A stretch of DNA of 64,000 nucleotides, taken from Roseibium aggregatum. GTDB taxonomy: Bacteria; Pseudomonadota; Alphaproteobacteria; Rhizobiales; Stappiaceae. A program made the position numbers and the translations under genes. The stretch's first letter is position 1; each line of letters begins with the position of its first letter. The notes under the pieces were generated by a model that worked only from the letters and a program-made list of their open reading frames with translations, was not told where the DNA came from and searched no databases. Below, piece by piece: positions 27,079 through 36,649 of this stretch. Location: assembly GCF_014692675.1 (NCBI RefSeq), contig NZ_JABFCZ010000003.1, positions 1 through 64,000 of the forward strand, given 5' to 3'.

Positions 27079-28308
27079 ATGGCCGCGTCCGCCCTGAAAC
27101 CCCCCGCCCTGAAACCACATGAAATCGAGACCGCCGACGACGTCGGCGCAGCCCTGCGCCTGCGCCTGGCCGGTTTCATGCACACCCTGCGCGACAACGG
27201 GTTCAAGGTAGGCCTGGCGGAAACCAATGACGCGGTGAGGCTGCTGCTGTCGCCGCTGGCCCGCCGCCCGCATGAACTCAGAGACGCCTTCCGCGCCCTG
27301 TTCTGCGGACGCCTCTCCGACTGGCAGGCCTTCGACGAGATCTTCGACGCCTACTGGTTCGCCAAGGGCATGAAGGGCATCGTCAAGACCTCAGGCACCA
27401 GCACGAAGAAGGGCGGCAAGACCATCCGCGAAATGGTCGAGGCCCAGGGCAACCGTCAGGACGGCCTTGCTGGCGATGTGGAACGCACGCCGGGCGAGGA
27501 AGACGAGGACACCGACGACGAAGCCGCCGGCCGCCGCGAAGGCGCAAGCATTGCGGAAAACCTGGAAAAGATCGATTTCCGCAAGATCCACGATCCGGAT
27601 GCGGTCGAAAGAGCCAACGAACTTGCCGAGCGGCTGGCCCATGCCATGCGCGTACGCCTGACCCGGCGCGACCGCCACCGGCGCAAGGGGCCGAGGCTCG
27701 ACCTGCGCCGGACGATCCGTCATTCCATTGCCCATGGCGGAACGCCGATCGAGCTGATCCGCAAAGGTCCGCGCGAGCGCCAGCTCCGTCTTGTGATCCT
27801 GCTCGATGCCTCCGGTTCCATGAACAATTACACCGGCGTCTTTACCCGGTTCGTGCATGGCTTGTTGTACAATTTCCGCGAGGCGGAAGCCTTCCTGTTC
27901 CACACCCGGCTGGTGCATGTCTCCTCCGCCCTGAAGGAGAGGGACGCGGCCCGCGCCCTCGACCGCATGGGGCTGATGGCCCAGGGCGTCGGCGGCGGCA
28001 CGAAAATCGGCGAGGCGCTTGCTGACTTCAACCGCTGGCATGCCGCCCGTGTGATCCATTCGCGCACCTGCGTGATTATCCTGTCCGACGGCTACGACAC
28101 CGGCGATCCGGAGCGTCTCGGCCACGAAATGGCCACGCTCCGCCGCCGTTGCAATCGCATCGTCTGGATCAATCCGCTGATCGGCTGGCAGGGCTACGAG
28201 CCGACCGCCGGCGGCATGTCCGCGGCCCTGCCTTTCGTCGATCTGTTCGCGCCGGCTCACAACCTTGAGAGCCTGGCCGCGCTCGAACCCTATCTGGCAA
28301 ACCTGTGA
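27079..28308 (+). CDS. coxE: VWA-domain protein CoxE
   Basis: The 409-residue partner of CoxD has a C-terminal von Willebrand A domain whose metal site reads LDASGSMNNYTG (~240), with TKIGEALADFN and LSDGYDTGDPERLG completing it. The N-terminal half is helical and charged (EDEDTDDEAAGRREG), with DLRRTIRHSIAHGG before the VWA domain. MoxR-VWA pairs remodel client metalloenzymes; here the client is CoxL. The coding region ends 12 bases before coxF. Confidence 0.9.
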   Translation: MAASALKPPALKPHEIETADDVGAALRLRLAGFMHTLRDNGFKVGLAETNDAVRLLLSPLARRPHELRDAFRALFCGRLSDWQAFDEIFDAYWFAKGMKGIVKTSGTSTKKGGKTIREMVEAQGNRQDGLAGDVERTPGEEDEDTDDEAAGRREGASIAENLEKIDFRKIHDPDAVERANELAERLAHAMRVRLTRRDRHRRKGPRLDLRRTIRHSIAHGGTPIELIRKGPRERQLRLVILLDASGSMNNYTGVFTRFVHGLLYNFREAEAFLFHTRLVHVSSALKERDAARALDRMGLMAQGVGGGTKIGEALADFNRWHAARVIHSRTCVIILSDGYDTGDPERLGHEMATLRRRCNRIVWINPLIGWQGYEPTAGGMSAALPFVDLFAPAHNLESLAALEPYLANL

Positions 28309-28319
28309 GAGGTACGCTC

Positions 28320-29213
28320 ATGACCCCGTCTCCGATCGATCGGCCGCCTGAAGCCGCCCGCGAAGACCTTCACGACCTGATGAACCGCCTGCGCCGGCAG
28401 GGAAAGCCGTTCGCGCTGGCAACCGTGGTCCGTACCATATCGGTGACCGCCGCCAAGGCCGGCGCCAAGGCGGTGATCAGCCCGGAAGGCGAGATTGCCG
28501 GCGGCTGGATCGGCGGGGGTTGCGCCCGCGGCGCGACCCTGAAGGCGGCCCGGCAATCTCTGGAGGACGGCCAGACCCGGCTGATCTCGATCCAGCCGGA
28601 AGACCTGTTGAAGGACCACGGCGTCTTCCCCGGCGAGGAACGCGAAGGCATTCGCTTTGCAAAGAACATGTGCCCGAGCCAGGGCACCATGGACATCTTC
28701 ATCGAACCGGTGTTGCCGCGCCCGGCCCTGGTCATTCTCGGTTCCAGTCCGGTCGCCGTCGCGCTTGCCGATCTCGGTCCCCGTGTCGGCTTCGACATTG
28801 CCGTCTGCGCACCGGCCGACGAGCAGGCCGCCTTCGCGGAGGCCAACGAGCGGATCGAAGGCTATGCCCTGCCGGTCGAAGCCGCGGGCGAGCGCTATCT
28901 CGTCGTGTCCACGCAAGGCAAGGGCGACCTGATCGCCCTGAAGGCCGCGATCGGCGTGGACGCCCGGCATATCGCCTTCGTCGGCAGCCGCCGCAAGGCG
29001 GAAAGCCTGCGCCAGAAGCTGCTGGCCGAAGGTGTCGCGGAAGAAAAGCTGAACCGCATCAAGGCGCCGGCCGGGCTTGACCTCGGAGCCATCACGCCGG
29101 AAGAAATCGCCCTTTCCATCCTTGCCGAGATCCTGCGCGTGCGCCGGAAGGACCAGCGCGGCGAGGGCCTCGGAACCACCCCATCCAGCGAAAACGGAGA
29201 TGAACACTCATGA
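28320..29213 (+). CDS. coxF: XdhC/CoxI-family maturation protein CoxF
   Basis: This 297-residue XdhC-family protein acts in molybdenum cofactor handling for CO dehydrogenase. The N-terminal XdhC region shows FALATVVRTISVTAAKAGAK and GGWIGGGCARG, and the C-terminal Rossmann-like half shows ALVILGSSPVAVALADLG followed by FVGSRRKAESL. The place between coxE and coxG matches CoxF in known clusters; a second XdhC protein (CoxI) is not in the window. ATG 28320 is preferred over the frame beginning five codons earlier inside coxE's end. It overlaps coxG by ATGA. Confidence 0.88.
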   Translation: MTPSPIDRPPEAAREDLHDLMNRLRRQGKPFALATVVRTISVTAAKAGAKAVISPEGEIAGGWIGGGCARGATLKAARQSLEDGQTRLISIQPEDLLKDHGVFPGEEREGIRFAKNMCPSQGTMDIFIEPVLPRPALVILGSSPVAVALADLGPRVGFDIAVCAPADEQAAFAEANERIEGYALPVEAAGERYLVVSTQGKGDLIALKAAIGVDARHIAFVGSRRKAESLRQKLLAEGVAEEKLNRIKAPAGLDLGAITPEEIALSILAEILRVRRKDQRGEGLGTTPSSENGDEHS

Positions 29214-29779
29214 AAATGTCCGAAACCCAGCGGATCGAAGCCCCCCGGCAGAAAGTCTGGGAAGCGCTCAACGATGCTGAAGTCCTGAAAGCGTCGATCC
29301 CCGGTTGCGAGGAACTCACCAAGCATTCCGACACGGAGATGGAGGCCAAGGTCAAGCTCAAGGTGGGTCCGGTGAAGGCGACCTTCGGCGGCAAGGTGAC
29401 GCTCGAAGACCTCAATCCGCCGGAAAGCTACCGGATCGTCGGCGAAGGCTCCGGCGGTGTCGCCGGTTTCGCCAAGGGCGGCGCCACCGTGCGTCTCGAG
29501 GAAGACGGCCCGGACGCCACGATCCTGCATTATGACGTCGACGCCCAGATCGGCGGCAAGCTCGCCCAGCTCGGCGCACGCCTGATCGACAGCACCGCCA
29601 AGCGCCTGGCCGGCGAATTCTTCAAGACCTTCGGCGAGCAGGTCGCGCCAACCCAGCCGCAGGAAGAAGAAGCAGCAGTTTCCGAAGACGCGGACGCGCC
29701 GGCGGAAAAGAAGGGCTGGCTCGGCGGCCTGTTCGGCGGCAAAAGGGAAGAAAAAGCGGAAGAAACCGCCGCATCCTGA
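29210..29779 (+). CDS. coxG: CoxG, SRPBCC-domain membrane anchor for CO dehydrogenase
   Basis: This 189-residue protein has an N-terminal SRPBCC/START-like lipid-binding domain (residues ~1-140; RIEAPRQKVWEALNDAEVLK, SIPGCEEL, GSGGVAGFAKGGATVRL). An acidic linker follows, then a short C-terminal amphipathic/hydrophobic tail KKGWLGGLFGGKREEK. CoxG proteins recruit CODH to the cytoplasmic membrane and deliver quinone; the C-terminal tail is the membrane-binding part. It is translationally coupled to coxF. Confidence 0.92.
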   Translation: MKMSETQRIEAPRQKVWEALNDAEVLKASIPGCEELTKHSDTEMEAKVKLKVGPVKATFGGKVTLEDLNPPESYRIVGEGSGGVAGFAKGGATVRLEEDGPDATILHYDVDAQIGGKLAQLGARLIDSTAKRLAGEFFKTFGEQVAPTQPQEEEAAVSEDADAPAEKKGWLGGLFGGKREEKAEETAAS

Positions 29780-29845
29780 CGATTGCCGGACGCCCGTTCA
29801 CTTGACGGGCGTCCGCCCGGTCCGGTTACTTGAGGGAGGAATGGA

Positions 29846-30037
29846 ATGACTGCACAGGCAATTCAGGCATCCGAGGCATCGACCATGCGCGAAATTGCGC
29901 AGGATCCGTGGCTGATGACGGCCCTTGGCCTCGGCATGCTGCTCACGGGCTTCTTTTTCTTCGCCCACGCATGTTGCTTCGGAGCGGACGCCGCCATGTT
30001 GAAGTCACTGTCGGTGATCTGCTCGTCTGCGGGCTGA
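29846..30037 (+). CDS. Small membrane protein downstream of coxG, function unknown
   Basis: A 63-residue ORF has a strong ribosome binding site (TTGAGGGAGGAATGGA) and one transmembrane helix, LMTALGLGMLLTGFFFFAHA, followed by CCFGADAAML. The His and two Cys at the end of the helix are notable. The same gene order and the same TTGAGGGAGGAA leader pattern as coxM suggest it belongs to the cox island. No homologue is recognised, and it ends 6 bases before the convergent antiporter gene. Confidence 0.55.
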   Translation: MTAQAIQASEASTMREIAQDPWLMTALGLGMLLTGFFFFAHACCFGADAAMLKSLSVICSSAG

Positions 30038-30043
30038 TCGCGA

Positions 30044-32560
30044 TCAGGCATTGCCGGCGTCCGGCTTCGGCGACGCATCCGGCGCGTTCATGGATTGCCG
30101 TTCACTGGACAGGCGATCCATGTGAGCCTTGAGGTCCGGTGTCTTCTGCAGGAGTGTGCGGAACGCCGAAGCCGACAGGCCGAGGAGCTGGCAATAGCCG
30201 AGCGCGGTGACATCCGCCGATCTGGGTTTCCCCGTCACCAGCGCCATTTCCCCCACCACATCGCCGCGTCCCAGGCGGATCGTGTCCGTTCCGGTGCGGA
30301 CCTCGACGGCGCCTGAGGCGATGAAATAGACCAGATCCCCTTTCTCGCCCTTGCGCATGAGCTTTTCGCCGGGAGTTGCGAACGTCGGCCGCATCATCCG
30401 CGCAATGTCGCTCAGATGCTCCGCCGAAAGATCCGCAAACAGCGAATGCTTGGCCAGCAGGTCTTTCGTCTGCAGCCCGAGATCGAGGTCCGGTCTGTCT
30501 CGTGTTTCGTGCCTGAGGCGCATCAGATCGCCGTGCAGGTCGTTGTAGAGCTCCGCACCGATCAGCGCCTGGCTGTGGGCCATCGCATAGGCGGTGTCCT
30601 CCAGGCGGAACCCGGTCATGCGCAGGAACTTGGTTTCCAGGGCGTCCGAATAGTCCGGATATTGCAGACGAAGCGCGTCGATGGCGCGCAGGATGTCGTC
30701 CCGGCGGGCACAGAGCGTGTCGTTCAGGATCGTTCCGACCCGGTCGCCGACCAGCGGGCGGATCCGGGTATGGTTGAAGGCGACCAGTTCGTTGGAAATG
30801 ATCCGGCAGACGAGGAGGTATTCGAACCGGTCTGCCAGGAGGATCGCAAGCGGTCGATGGATCTTCAACCGCCGCTGGAGCCACTGGGCAAATCGGAAGT
30901 TGAACCGGAACCGCAGCGCCTGACGGCTCGCCTTGTTGTAGCCGGCGCGGCCCTCCGAGCGGGTCAGGTCGGCGATCTGTCCGGCGGTCGCCAGATGAAG
31001 AGCTATCGCCCTGCGGGAGACGGTCTTTTCGTTGAAGTGGTTGAGCACCAGGTAGCGTTCCCGGTCGGCAAGGGCGATCAGCCCGAGGATGACCCGCTCC
31101 TTATCCTTGAGATCCGCGAAAGCCTGACTGGCGTCGGCGGCTGCTCTGGCCCGTTCGGCATAGGTCTCCGTGACCGGATCGGCAATGCGCGGTTCGATCT
31201 GGTAGTCCTGCGCTGTCTGTTCGACTTCCTGGCGGACATCGGCCAGCGCGAGCGCCAGGAACTGACCGCGCAGGGCTTCATCGCGCGCGCTGAGCCTGTT
31301 CAGTCCCAGGAGCCTGATCAGCGGTTTCAGGCTGGTACCGTAGACAAGCAGGGTGAACAGCACGAAACCGGTGGCGAGCTTGGTGACAAAGGTCGCGACT
31401 TCCGGAGAAAGCGCCTGGTGTTCGGAAACACTGAGCGCCAGCGTCAGGGTGACGGCGCCGCGCATCCCGCCCCACAGCATCACCGTCTTGAATTTCGTGC
31501 TGACGCTTTCCCCCATGCGAAACAGGCTCAGGAGCGGCAGCAGGCCGAAGATGACCAGCGCGCGGGAGACAAGGGCCGCGGCCGCGACGACAAAGAGCAG
31601 CAGGATATCGATCGGCTGAAACCCCTCCACGAGACGCGGGATCAGGATCGAGGCGAGCACGAAGATGAGCGACGACGCCCAGAAGGCGATCTGGTCCCAG
31701 ACGTGATGAAGAAAGTCCCAGTCCTCCAGAGTGATCCGGGAGGGGCCGTAGAGATTGAAGACAATGCCGGCGGAGACGACCGCGACCACGGCGGAGACAT
31801 CGGCGAACTGGTCGCTGAGTACATAGATCACGTAAGGAAGGGCGAGGCTGAGCGTGACCTGTGCGAGCGGCAGGTCGCGCATGATCGGCAGCAGCATGAC
31901 GAACAGACGGGCGACCAGGGCGCCGACGATGGCCCCGCCGATGAAGGACCGCAAGAACGCCATCAGCGCCTTGGCCAGATCCAGCTCGTGACTGCCGGTC
32001 AGGATGCCGAGCAGGAGAATGAAGATGACGATTGCAGCCGCATCATTCAGCAGGCTCTCGCCCTCCACGATGCGCCCGAGCCGGGCCGGGGCGCCGATAT
32101 CGCGGAAAATCGCGACGACGGCCACGGGGTCGGTGGTCGCGACGATGGCGCCAAGCAGCAGGCACGCGACCAGCGAGACGTTGCCCAGCGGATAAAGCGC
32201 CAGGCCGATAAAAAAGGTCGCGGCGAAAACCGCGACGACGGCCATCACCAGGATCGGGCCGATATCCTCGAATATGCGCCGGACATCCAGCGTCAGCGAC
32301 GTCTGGAACAGCAGGATCGGCAGGAAGATATAGAGGATCTTCTCCGCGTCGAGCGGCGGGTCGACAAAGACAATCGCAATCGTGTTGAAGGCGTCGGTGT
32401 ATTTGGTGTTCAAGAGAAAGATCGCACCGATGCCGATCAGCGTGCCGACCATGGCAAGCAGCACGCTTGGCGCGAGGCCCAACCGGCGGGCGAGCGGCTG
32501 CAGCAGCGAGATCGTTATGAGCAGACCGGCAAAGCAGCCGACGACGATTGGTGTTTCCAT
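30044..32560 (-). CDS. Na+/H+ antiporter (CPA1) with C-terminal cyclic-nucleotide-binding domain
   Basis: The 838-residue protein has about twelve transmembrane helices (residues ~1-415) with CPA1 features TTDPVAVVAIF and EGESLLNDAAA carrying the ion-binding Asp pair region. A long cytosolic region of ~280 residues follows, then a cyclic-nucleotide-binding fold (~700-825) with the phosphate-binding cassette GDVVGEMALVTGKPRSADV. This domain order is like sperm-type NHE (SLC9C) and related bacterial proteins, in which cAMP or cGMP adjusts the antiporter. It may control pH or Na+ in a marine cell. A class III cyclase is encoded 13 kb away. Confidence 0.88.
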   Translation of the reverse strand: METPIVVGCFAGLLITISLLQPLARRLGLAPSVLLAMVGTLIGIGAIFLLNTKYTDAFNTIAIVFVDPPLDAEKILYIFLPILLFQTSLTLDVRRIFEDIGPILVMAVVAVFAATFFIGLALYPLGNVSLVACLLLGAIVATTDPVAVVAIFRDIGAPARLGRIVEGESLLNDAAAIVIFILLLGILTGSHELDLAKALMAFLRSFIGGAIVGALVARLFVMLLPIMRDLPLAQVTLSLALPYVIYVLSDQFADVSAVVAVVSAGIVFNLYGPSRITLEDWDFLHHVWDQIAFWASSLIFVLASILIPRLVEGFQPIDILLLFVVAAAALVSRALVIFGLLPLLSLFRMGESVSTKFKTVMLWGGMRGAVTLTLALSVSEHQALSPEVATFVTKLATGFVLFTLLVYGTSLKPLIRLLGLNRLSARDEALRGQFLALALADVRQEVEQTAQDYQIEPRIADPVTETYAERARAAADASQAFADLKDKERVILGLIALADRERYLVLNHFNEKTVSRRAIALHLATAGQIADLTRSEGRAGYNKASRQALRFRFNFRFAQWLQRRLKIHRPLAILLADRFEYLLVCRIISNELVAFNHTRIRPLVGDRVGTILNDTLCARRDDILRAIDALRLQYPDYSDALETKFLRMTGFRLEDTAYAMAHSQALIGAELYNDLHGDLMRLRHETRDRPDLDLGLQTKDLLAKHSLFADLSAEHLSDIARMMRPTFATPGEKLMRKGEKGDLVYFIASGAVEVRTGTDTIRLGRGDVVGEMALVTGKPRSADVTALGYCQLLGLSASAFRTLLQKTPDLKAHMDRLSSERQSMNAPDASPKPDAGNA

Positions 32561-32632
32561 GCGGCTAATTTGCCTTGGGTTTTAAATTTATCCAAGGCAC
32601 GGTGCCGGGTTTCGAACAGGCTTCGGTGCTGC

Positions 32633-33550
32633 TTAGGACGATTTTCGCTTGCGTTCCGACAGCCAGATACCGCCGAGGACGAGAACCAGAGCCAGACCGT
32701 GATGCCAGCGGAAGGGTTCGCCCAGGATGAGAATGCCGAGGGCGGCGGCGAAGATCGGCACCAGGTTGAGGAAGACGCCGGCACGCGCCGGACCGACCAG
32801 TTCCACGCCGCGTATGAAGAAGATCTGCGCCAGGCAGGACGGGAACAGGGCAATATACAGCGTCACCAGCCAACCCGACGGGGTCGGCCAGAGCGCGGTG
32901 CCGTTTGCCATCTCGTAGATCAGCCCCGGAATGGAGATGAAGGCGGCAATAACGGATAGGACCGCAAAGAACACCAGACCCGAAACCTGGGGCCGGTTGC
33001 GCAAGGTGATCGTGTAGCCCGCATAGAAGAAACTGGCGATCAGCATCAGGCCGTCGCCGGGGTTGATCGACAGGTTCAGGAGTGTCTCCAGGCTGCCTTG
33101 TGCCGCAACGAGGGCGACACCCGCCAGCGTCGCGACGATGCCGACGACCTGCAGCAGCCTGACCCGGGCGCCGAGCAGAAGAACGGACCCGATCAGGACG
33201 AAGATCGGCATGGATCCCTGCAGAATCCCGAGGTTGACGGCCGTGGTGTAATGCGCCGCCATGTAGAACAGCATGTTGAAGCCGGTGAAGCCGAACAGCG
33301 CCATCAGGCACAGCTTGCCGAAATGAGGGCGCATGATCGGCCATTCCTGGCGCACCCGGGGCAGCATAGTCACGGTCAGGATCACGCTCACGATGGCCCA
33401 GCGCAGGAACACGACCACCATCGGCGACACCCGGCCGACTGCCAGCTGGCCTGCGATCGTATTGCCGCCCCAGAACAGGGTGGTCAGGACCAGCATGATG
33501 ACCGCGTTGCCGAAAACCCGATCTGTGAAAAGCGTTGCCGCTCGGCTCAT
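32633..33550 (-). CDS. EamA-family (DMT superfamily) exporter
   Basis: This ~305-residue ten-helix protein has two EamA repeats. The first begins with VLTTLFWGGNTIAGQLAV, and the second ends with GEPFRWHHGLALVLVLGGIWL; both carry the conserved acidic/Gly pattern (FFIRGVELVGPARAGVFLNL). It likely exports amino acids or other small metabolites; the substrate cannot be read. The start at 33550 (MSRAATLF) is taken because AGGAATACC lies just upstream. The gene is divergent from glcB. Confidence 0.85.
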   Translation of the reverse strand: MSRAATLFTDRVFGNAVIMLVLTTLFWGGNTIAGQLAVGRVSPMVVVFLRWAIVSVILTVTMLPRVRQEWPIMRPHFGKLCLMALFGFTGFNMLFYMAAHYTTAVNLGILQGSMPIFVLIGSVLLLGARVRLLQVVGIVATLAGVALVAAQGSLETLLNLSINPGDGLMLIASFFYAGYTITLRNRPQVSGLVFFAVLSVIAAFISIPGLIYEMANGTALWPTPSGWLVTLYIALFPSCLAQIFFIRGVELVGPARAGVFLNLVPIFAAALGILILGEPFRWHHGLALVLVLGGIWLSERKRKSS

Positions 33551-33874
33551 AGGTATTCCTTGTGGGCGTAAATGCTTGATGGTTTGCTGCTTTGCCGACG
33601 CCGGCTGAACATGTCCCCGGCCCGGGGACAACAGGCGTCTGCATGTGGTTCGGCTAGCGTTGTGAAGAGAAAATCGCCCGTGCGCAAGGGCTGCCCGGGA
33701 TGACTTGGTTGGCTTGAATGCAGTCTATCGGAGAAAATAAATTTGATTATTTCCATTTTGGAAAAAGTAATTCCGAACTGCGGCTGATTGACCCGGAGGC
33801 CGGTTCCAGACAAAAAAGGCGTCAATTCGCCACCAAAGTCGCAATTTTATATAAAAGAACGGGAGACGCCGAAG
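33551..33874. other. Divergent promoter region of the EamA gene and glcB
   Basis: The 324 bases hold no gene. The right half is AT-rich (TAAATTTGATTATTTCCATT) and contains an imperfect palindrome TTCC-ATTTT-GGAA (33751-33763) that could be part of the glcB promoter. GGGAGACGCCGAAG before 33875 is the glcB ribosome binding site. Confidence 0.5.
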
Positions 33875-36037
33875 ATGACAGCGCGTATCGAAGTTCACGG
33901 CCTTCAGGTCGCCAGCGAACTCTATGACTTCGTCAACAGCAAGGCCCTTCCGGGAACCGGCGTCGATCAGGACCGTTTCTGGGAACAGCTTTCCGCCATC
34001 GTGCATGACCTTGCGCCCAAGAACCGTGCGCTTCTGGCAAAACGCGATGCGCTTCAGGAAAAGATCGATGCCTGGCACCGGGCCAATTCCGGCGTGCCGG
34101 ACATGGCCGCCTACAAGGCGTTCCTGACGGAGATCGGCTATCTCGTGTCCGAAGGCGGCGATTTCGCGGCCACGACCGCCAATGTGGATCCCGAGATCTC
34201 GACCGTCGCCGGCCCGCAGCTGGTCGTTCCGGTCATGAATGCCCGCTATGCGCTGAACGCTGCCAATGCGCGCTGGGGTTCGCTCTATGACGCCCTTTAC
34301 GGCACCGATGCCATGGGTTCGCTTCCCTCAGGCGGCGGTTACGATCCGGCGCGCGGCGCCGAGGTGATTGCCTATGCCCGCAAGGTTCTGGACGAAGCTG
34401 CACCGCTCAGCCAGGGCTCCTGGGCCGACGTCACCGGTCTTTCGGTTGCCGGCGGCGCCCTCAGCCTTGCCACGGCCGACGGCTCGGTCGCCCTTGCCGA
34501 TCCGTCCCGTTTTGCCGGCTATGACGGCGATGCGTCCGCCCCTTCGAAGGTACTGCTGACCCAGAATGGACTGCATCTGGAAATTGTCGTTGATGCCGGT
34601 CACCCGATCGGCAAGACCGACAAGGCGCATATCGCCGACGTGATCGTCGAATCCGCCATGTCCACGATCATGGACTGCGAGGACTCCGTCGCCGCCGTCG
34701 ATGCGGAAGACAAGGTCGTCGTTTACGGCAACTGGCTCGGCCTGATGAAGGGCGATCTGGAAGAGACCTTCGAAAAGGGCGGCAAGATGATGACGCGCCG
34801 GATGAACGGCGATCGCACCTATACCGCTCCGGATGGCTCGACGCTGACCTTGCACGGCCGCTCGCTGCTGCTGGTGCGCAACGTCGGTCACCTGATGACC
34901 ATCGATGCGGTTCTGGACAAGGACGGCAACGAAGTTCCGGAAGGTATTCTCGACGGCATGGTCACCTCGCTGATCGCGCTGCATGACATCGGCCCGAACG
35001 GCAGGCGGACCAACAGCCGCGCGGGCTCGGTCTATATCGTCAAGCCGAAGATGCACGGGCCGGAAGAAGTCGCCTTTGCGTGCGAACTCTTCGACCGGGT
35101 CGAGGATGCGCTCGGCATGGCGCGCAACACGCTCAAGATGGGCATCATGGACGAGGAACGCCGCACCACGGTCAACCTCAAGGAATGCATCCGTGCAGCC
35201 AAAGACCGCGTGTTCTTCATTAACACCGGCTTCCTCGACCGCACCGGCGACGAGATGCACACCTCCATGGAGGCCGGGCCGATGATCCGCAAGGGCGACA
35301 TGAAGACCGCCACCTGGATCGGCGCTTACGAGAACAACAACGTGGACGTCGGCCTGGCCTGCGGTCTGCCGGGCCATGCCCAGATCGGCAAGGGCATGTG
35401 GGCCATGCCGGATCTGATGCACGCCATGCTGGAGCAGAAGATCGGCCATCCCATGGCCGGCGCCAACACCGCCTGGGTGCCGTCGCCGACGGCGGCCACG
35501 CTGCATGCCCTGCATTACCACAAGGTCAATGTCGCCGAGCGCCAGAACGAGCTGAAGTCGCGTGAGCCGGCAAAGCTGGAGGATATCCTGTCGATCCCGG
35601 TCGCGACCCGCCCGAACTGGTCGCCGGAAGACATCCAGGCCGAACTCGACAACAACGCGCAAGGGATTCTCGGCTACGTGGTCCGCTGGGTCGAGCAGGG
35701 GGTCGGCTGTTCCAAGGTGCCGGACATCAACAACATCGGCCTGATGGAAGACCGCGCCACCTTGCGCATCTCGTCCCAGCACATCGCCAACTGGCTGCGC
35801 CACGGCGTCTGCACCAAGGAGCAGGTCATGGAAACCATGAAGCGCATGGCCGCACTCGTGGACGAGCAGAATGCCGGCGATCCGCTGTACCGGCCGATGG
35901 CTGCCGACTTCGACGCCTCGGTCGGCTTCCAGGCCGCCTGCGATCTGGTGTTCGAAGGCTGCGCCCAGCCGAACGGCTATACCGAGCCGGTGCTGCACCG
36001 CCGCCGGATCGAATTCAAGGCAAAGATGGCGTCGTAA
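33875..36037 (+). CDS. glcB: Malate synthase G
   Basis: The ~720-residue monomeric enzyme condenses glyoxylate and acetyl-CoA to malate in glyoxylate or glycolate metabolism. Blocks include [67 protein letters not shown] and [19 protein letters not shown], all typical of form G. The length equals the family norm when the ATG at 33875 is used. No isocitrate lyase is nearby. An intrinsic terminator follows. Confidence 0.97.
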   Translation: MTARIEVHGLQVASELYDFVNSKALPGTGVDQDRFWEQLSAIVHDLAPKNRALLAKRDALQEKIDAWHRANSGVPDMAAYKAFLTEIGYLVSEGGDFAATTANVDPEISTVAGPQLVVPVMNARYALNAANARWGSLYDALYGTDAMGSLPSGGGYDPARGAEVIAYARKVLDEAAPLSQGSWADVTGLSVAGGALSLATADGSVALADPSRFAGYDGDASAPSKVLLTQNGLHLEIVVDAGHPIGKTDKAHIADVIVESAMSTIMDCEDSVAAVDAEDKVVVYGNWLGLMKGDLEETFEKGGKMMTRRMNGDRTYTAPDGSTLTLHGRSLLLVRNVGHLMTIDAVLDKDGNEVPEGILDGMVTSLIALHDIGPNGRRTNSRAGSVYIVKPKMHGPEEVAFACELFDRVEDALGMARNTLKMGIMDEERRTTVNLKECIRAAKDRVFFINTGFLDRTGDEMHTSMEAGPMIRKGDMKTATWIGAYENNNVDVGLACGLPGHAQIGKGMWAMPDLMHAMLEQKIGHPMAGANTAWVPSPTAATLHALHYHKVNVAERQNELKSREPAKLEDILSIPVATRPNWSPEDIQAELDNNAQGILGYVVRWVEQGVGCSKVPDINNIGLMEDRATLRISSQHIANWLRHGVCTKEQVMETMKRMAALVDEQNAGDPLYRPMAADFDASVGFQAACDLVFEGCAQPNGYTEPVLHRRRIEFKAKMAS

Positions 36038-36088
36038 CGCCTGCGCTTCTGACGAAGCGCCTTCGGGACGTCTCGAATTGACGATCAG

Positions 36089-36122
36089 AGCCGCAGGTTC
36101 ATCGAGGATCTGCGGCTTTTTT
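36089..36122 (+). terminator. Intrinsic terminator of glcB
   Basis: AGCCGCAG (36089-36096) and CTGCGGCT (36110-36117) form an 8-bp stem with a 13-base loop followed by six T. Confidence 0.85.
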
Positions 36123-36196
36123 CGTATTTCGGCGCCACTGGTTGGATGACGCCGGGGACTCTTGGGAAAATTCGAGAAGAATGCACACAGTACGCC

Positions 36197-36224
36197 TTGA
36201 TAAGTGCACGCAGTGCGCTATATT
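36197..36224 (+). promoter_or_regulatory. Sigma-70-type promoter of a small transcription unit
   Basis: TTGATA (36197-36202) and TATATT (36219-36224) are separated by 16 bases. The spacer contains GTGCACGCAGTGC, which is partly palindromic. It precedes a small ORF with a strong ribosome binding site. Confidence 0.6.
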
Positions 36225-36266
36225 CGTGCGTATCGGGCCAAAACACCACAAAAAGGAGATGCCCAA

Positions 36267-36389
36267 ATGAATGTGCACATCGCAAGATGCCTGATCGTGG
36301 ATCATCGGCAGGATTATAGCCGTGACCGGCTGCGCTGGCTGCCGTCACGGCTATATCGCCTGTTTCGGGAAGCGCGTCCCGCAACCTGA
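36267..36389 (+). CDS. 40-residue small ORF, leader peptide or small protein, function unknown
   Basis: ATG 36267 follows AAAAAGGAGATGCCCAA, a near-ideal ribosome binding site, and the frame ends with TGA 36387-36389. The peptide is basic with many Arg (RDRLRWLPSRLYRLFREARP) and no membrane segment. Most of its 3' half lies inside a perfect inverted repeat, so translation and RNA folding must interfere. It has its own promoter and terminator, and does not overlap a larger gene. It could be a small protein or a regulatory RNA with an internal ORF. Confidence 0.5.
   Translation: MNVHIARCLIVDHRQDYSRDRLRWLPSRLYRLFREARPAT
36315..36355. repeat. Perfect 12-bp inverted repeat inside the small ORF
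   Basis: TATAGCCGTGAC (36315-36326) pairs with GTCACGGCTATA (36344-36355) around a 17-base loop that itself contains GGC/GCC. A second hairpin CCGGCCA/TGGCCGG follows at 36396-36418, after the stop codon. Confidence 0.8.
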
Positions 36390-36486
36390 TAACCGCCGGC
36401 CATCGCAGCGGTGGCCGGAAAAGAACGCTCAGGCCTGAAAGGCACAAGAGCGCAAAAGGGGCGGGCGTTGATCCCGAGCCTTGAAG

Positions 36487-36509
36487 ACCCGGCTTCGGCC
36501 GGGTTTTTT
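36487..36509 (+). terminator. Intrinsic terminator with UUCG tetraloop
   Basis: ACCCGGC-TTCG-GCCGGGT followed by six T. It closes the small unit that begins at the 36197 promoter. Confidence 0.9.
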
Positions 36510-36649
36510 ATTCTGAAGCAGGGGAGGGAACGCCTCCATCAGGGTGTAATCTCAGGCTTCACAGAAATTCAGTTTCGCAAAGATCGCACGTTTCTCACGC
36601 TGGCTTCGGGCGGTATATCTTCATCGCAAAAGAGGCCGGAGGAGCAGCA

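Noticed and set aside
30416..32959. 847-residue plus-strand ORF over the antiporter gene
   Set aside because: It is a charged low-complexity frame opposite a clear twelve-helix antiporter.
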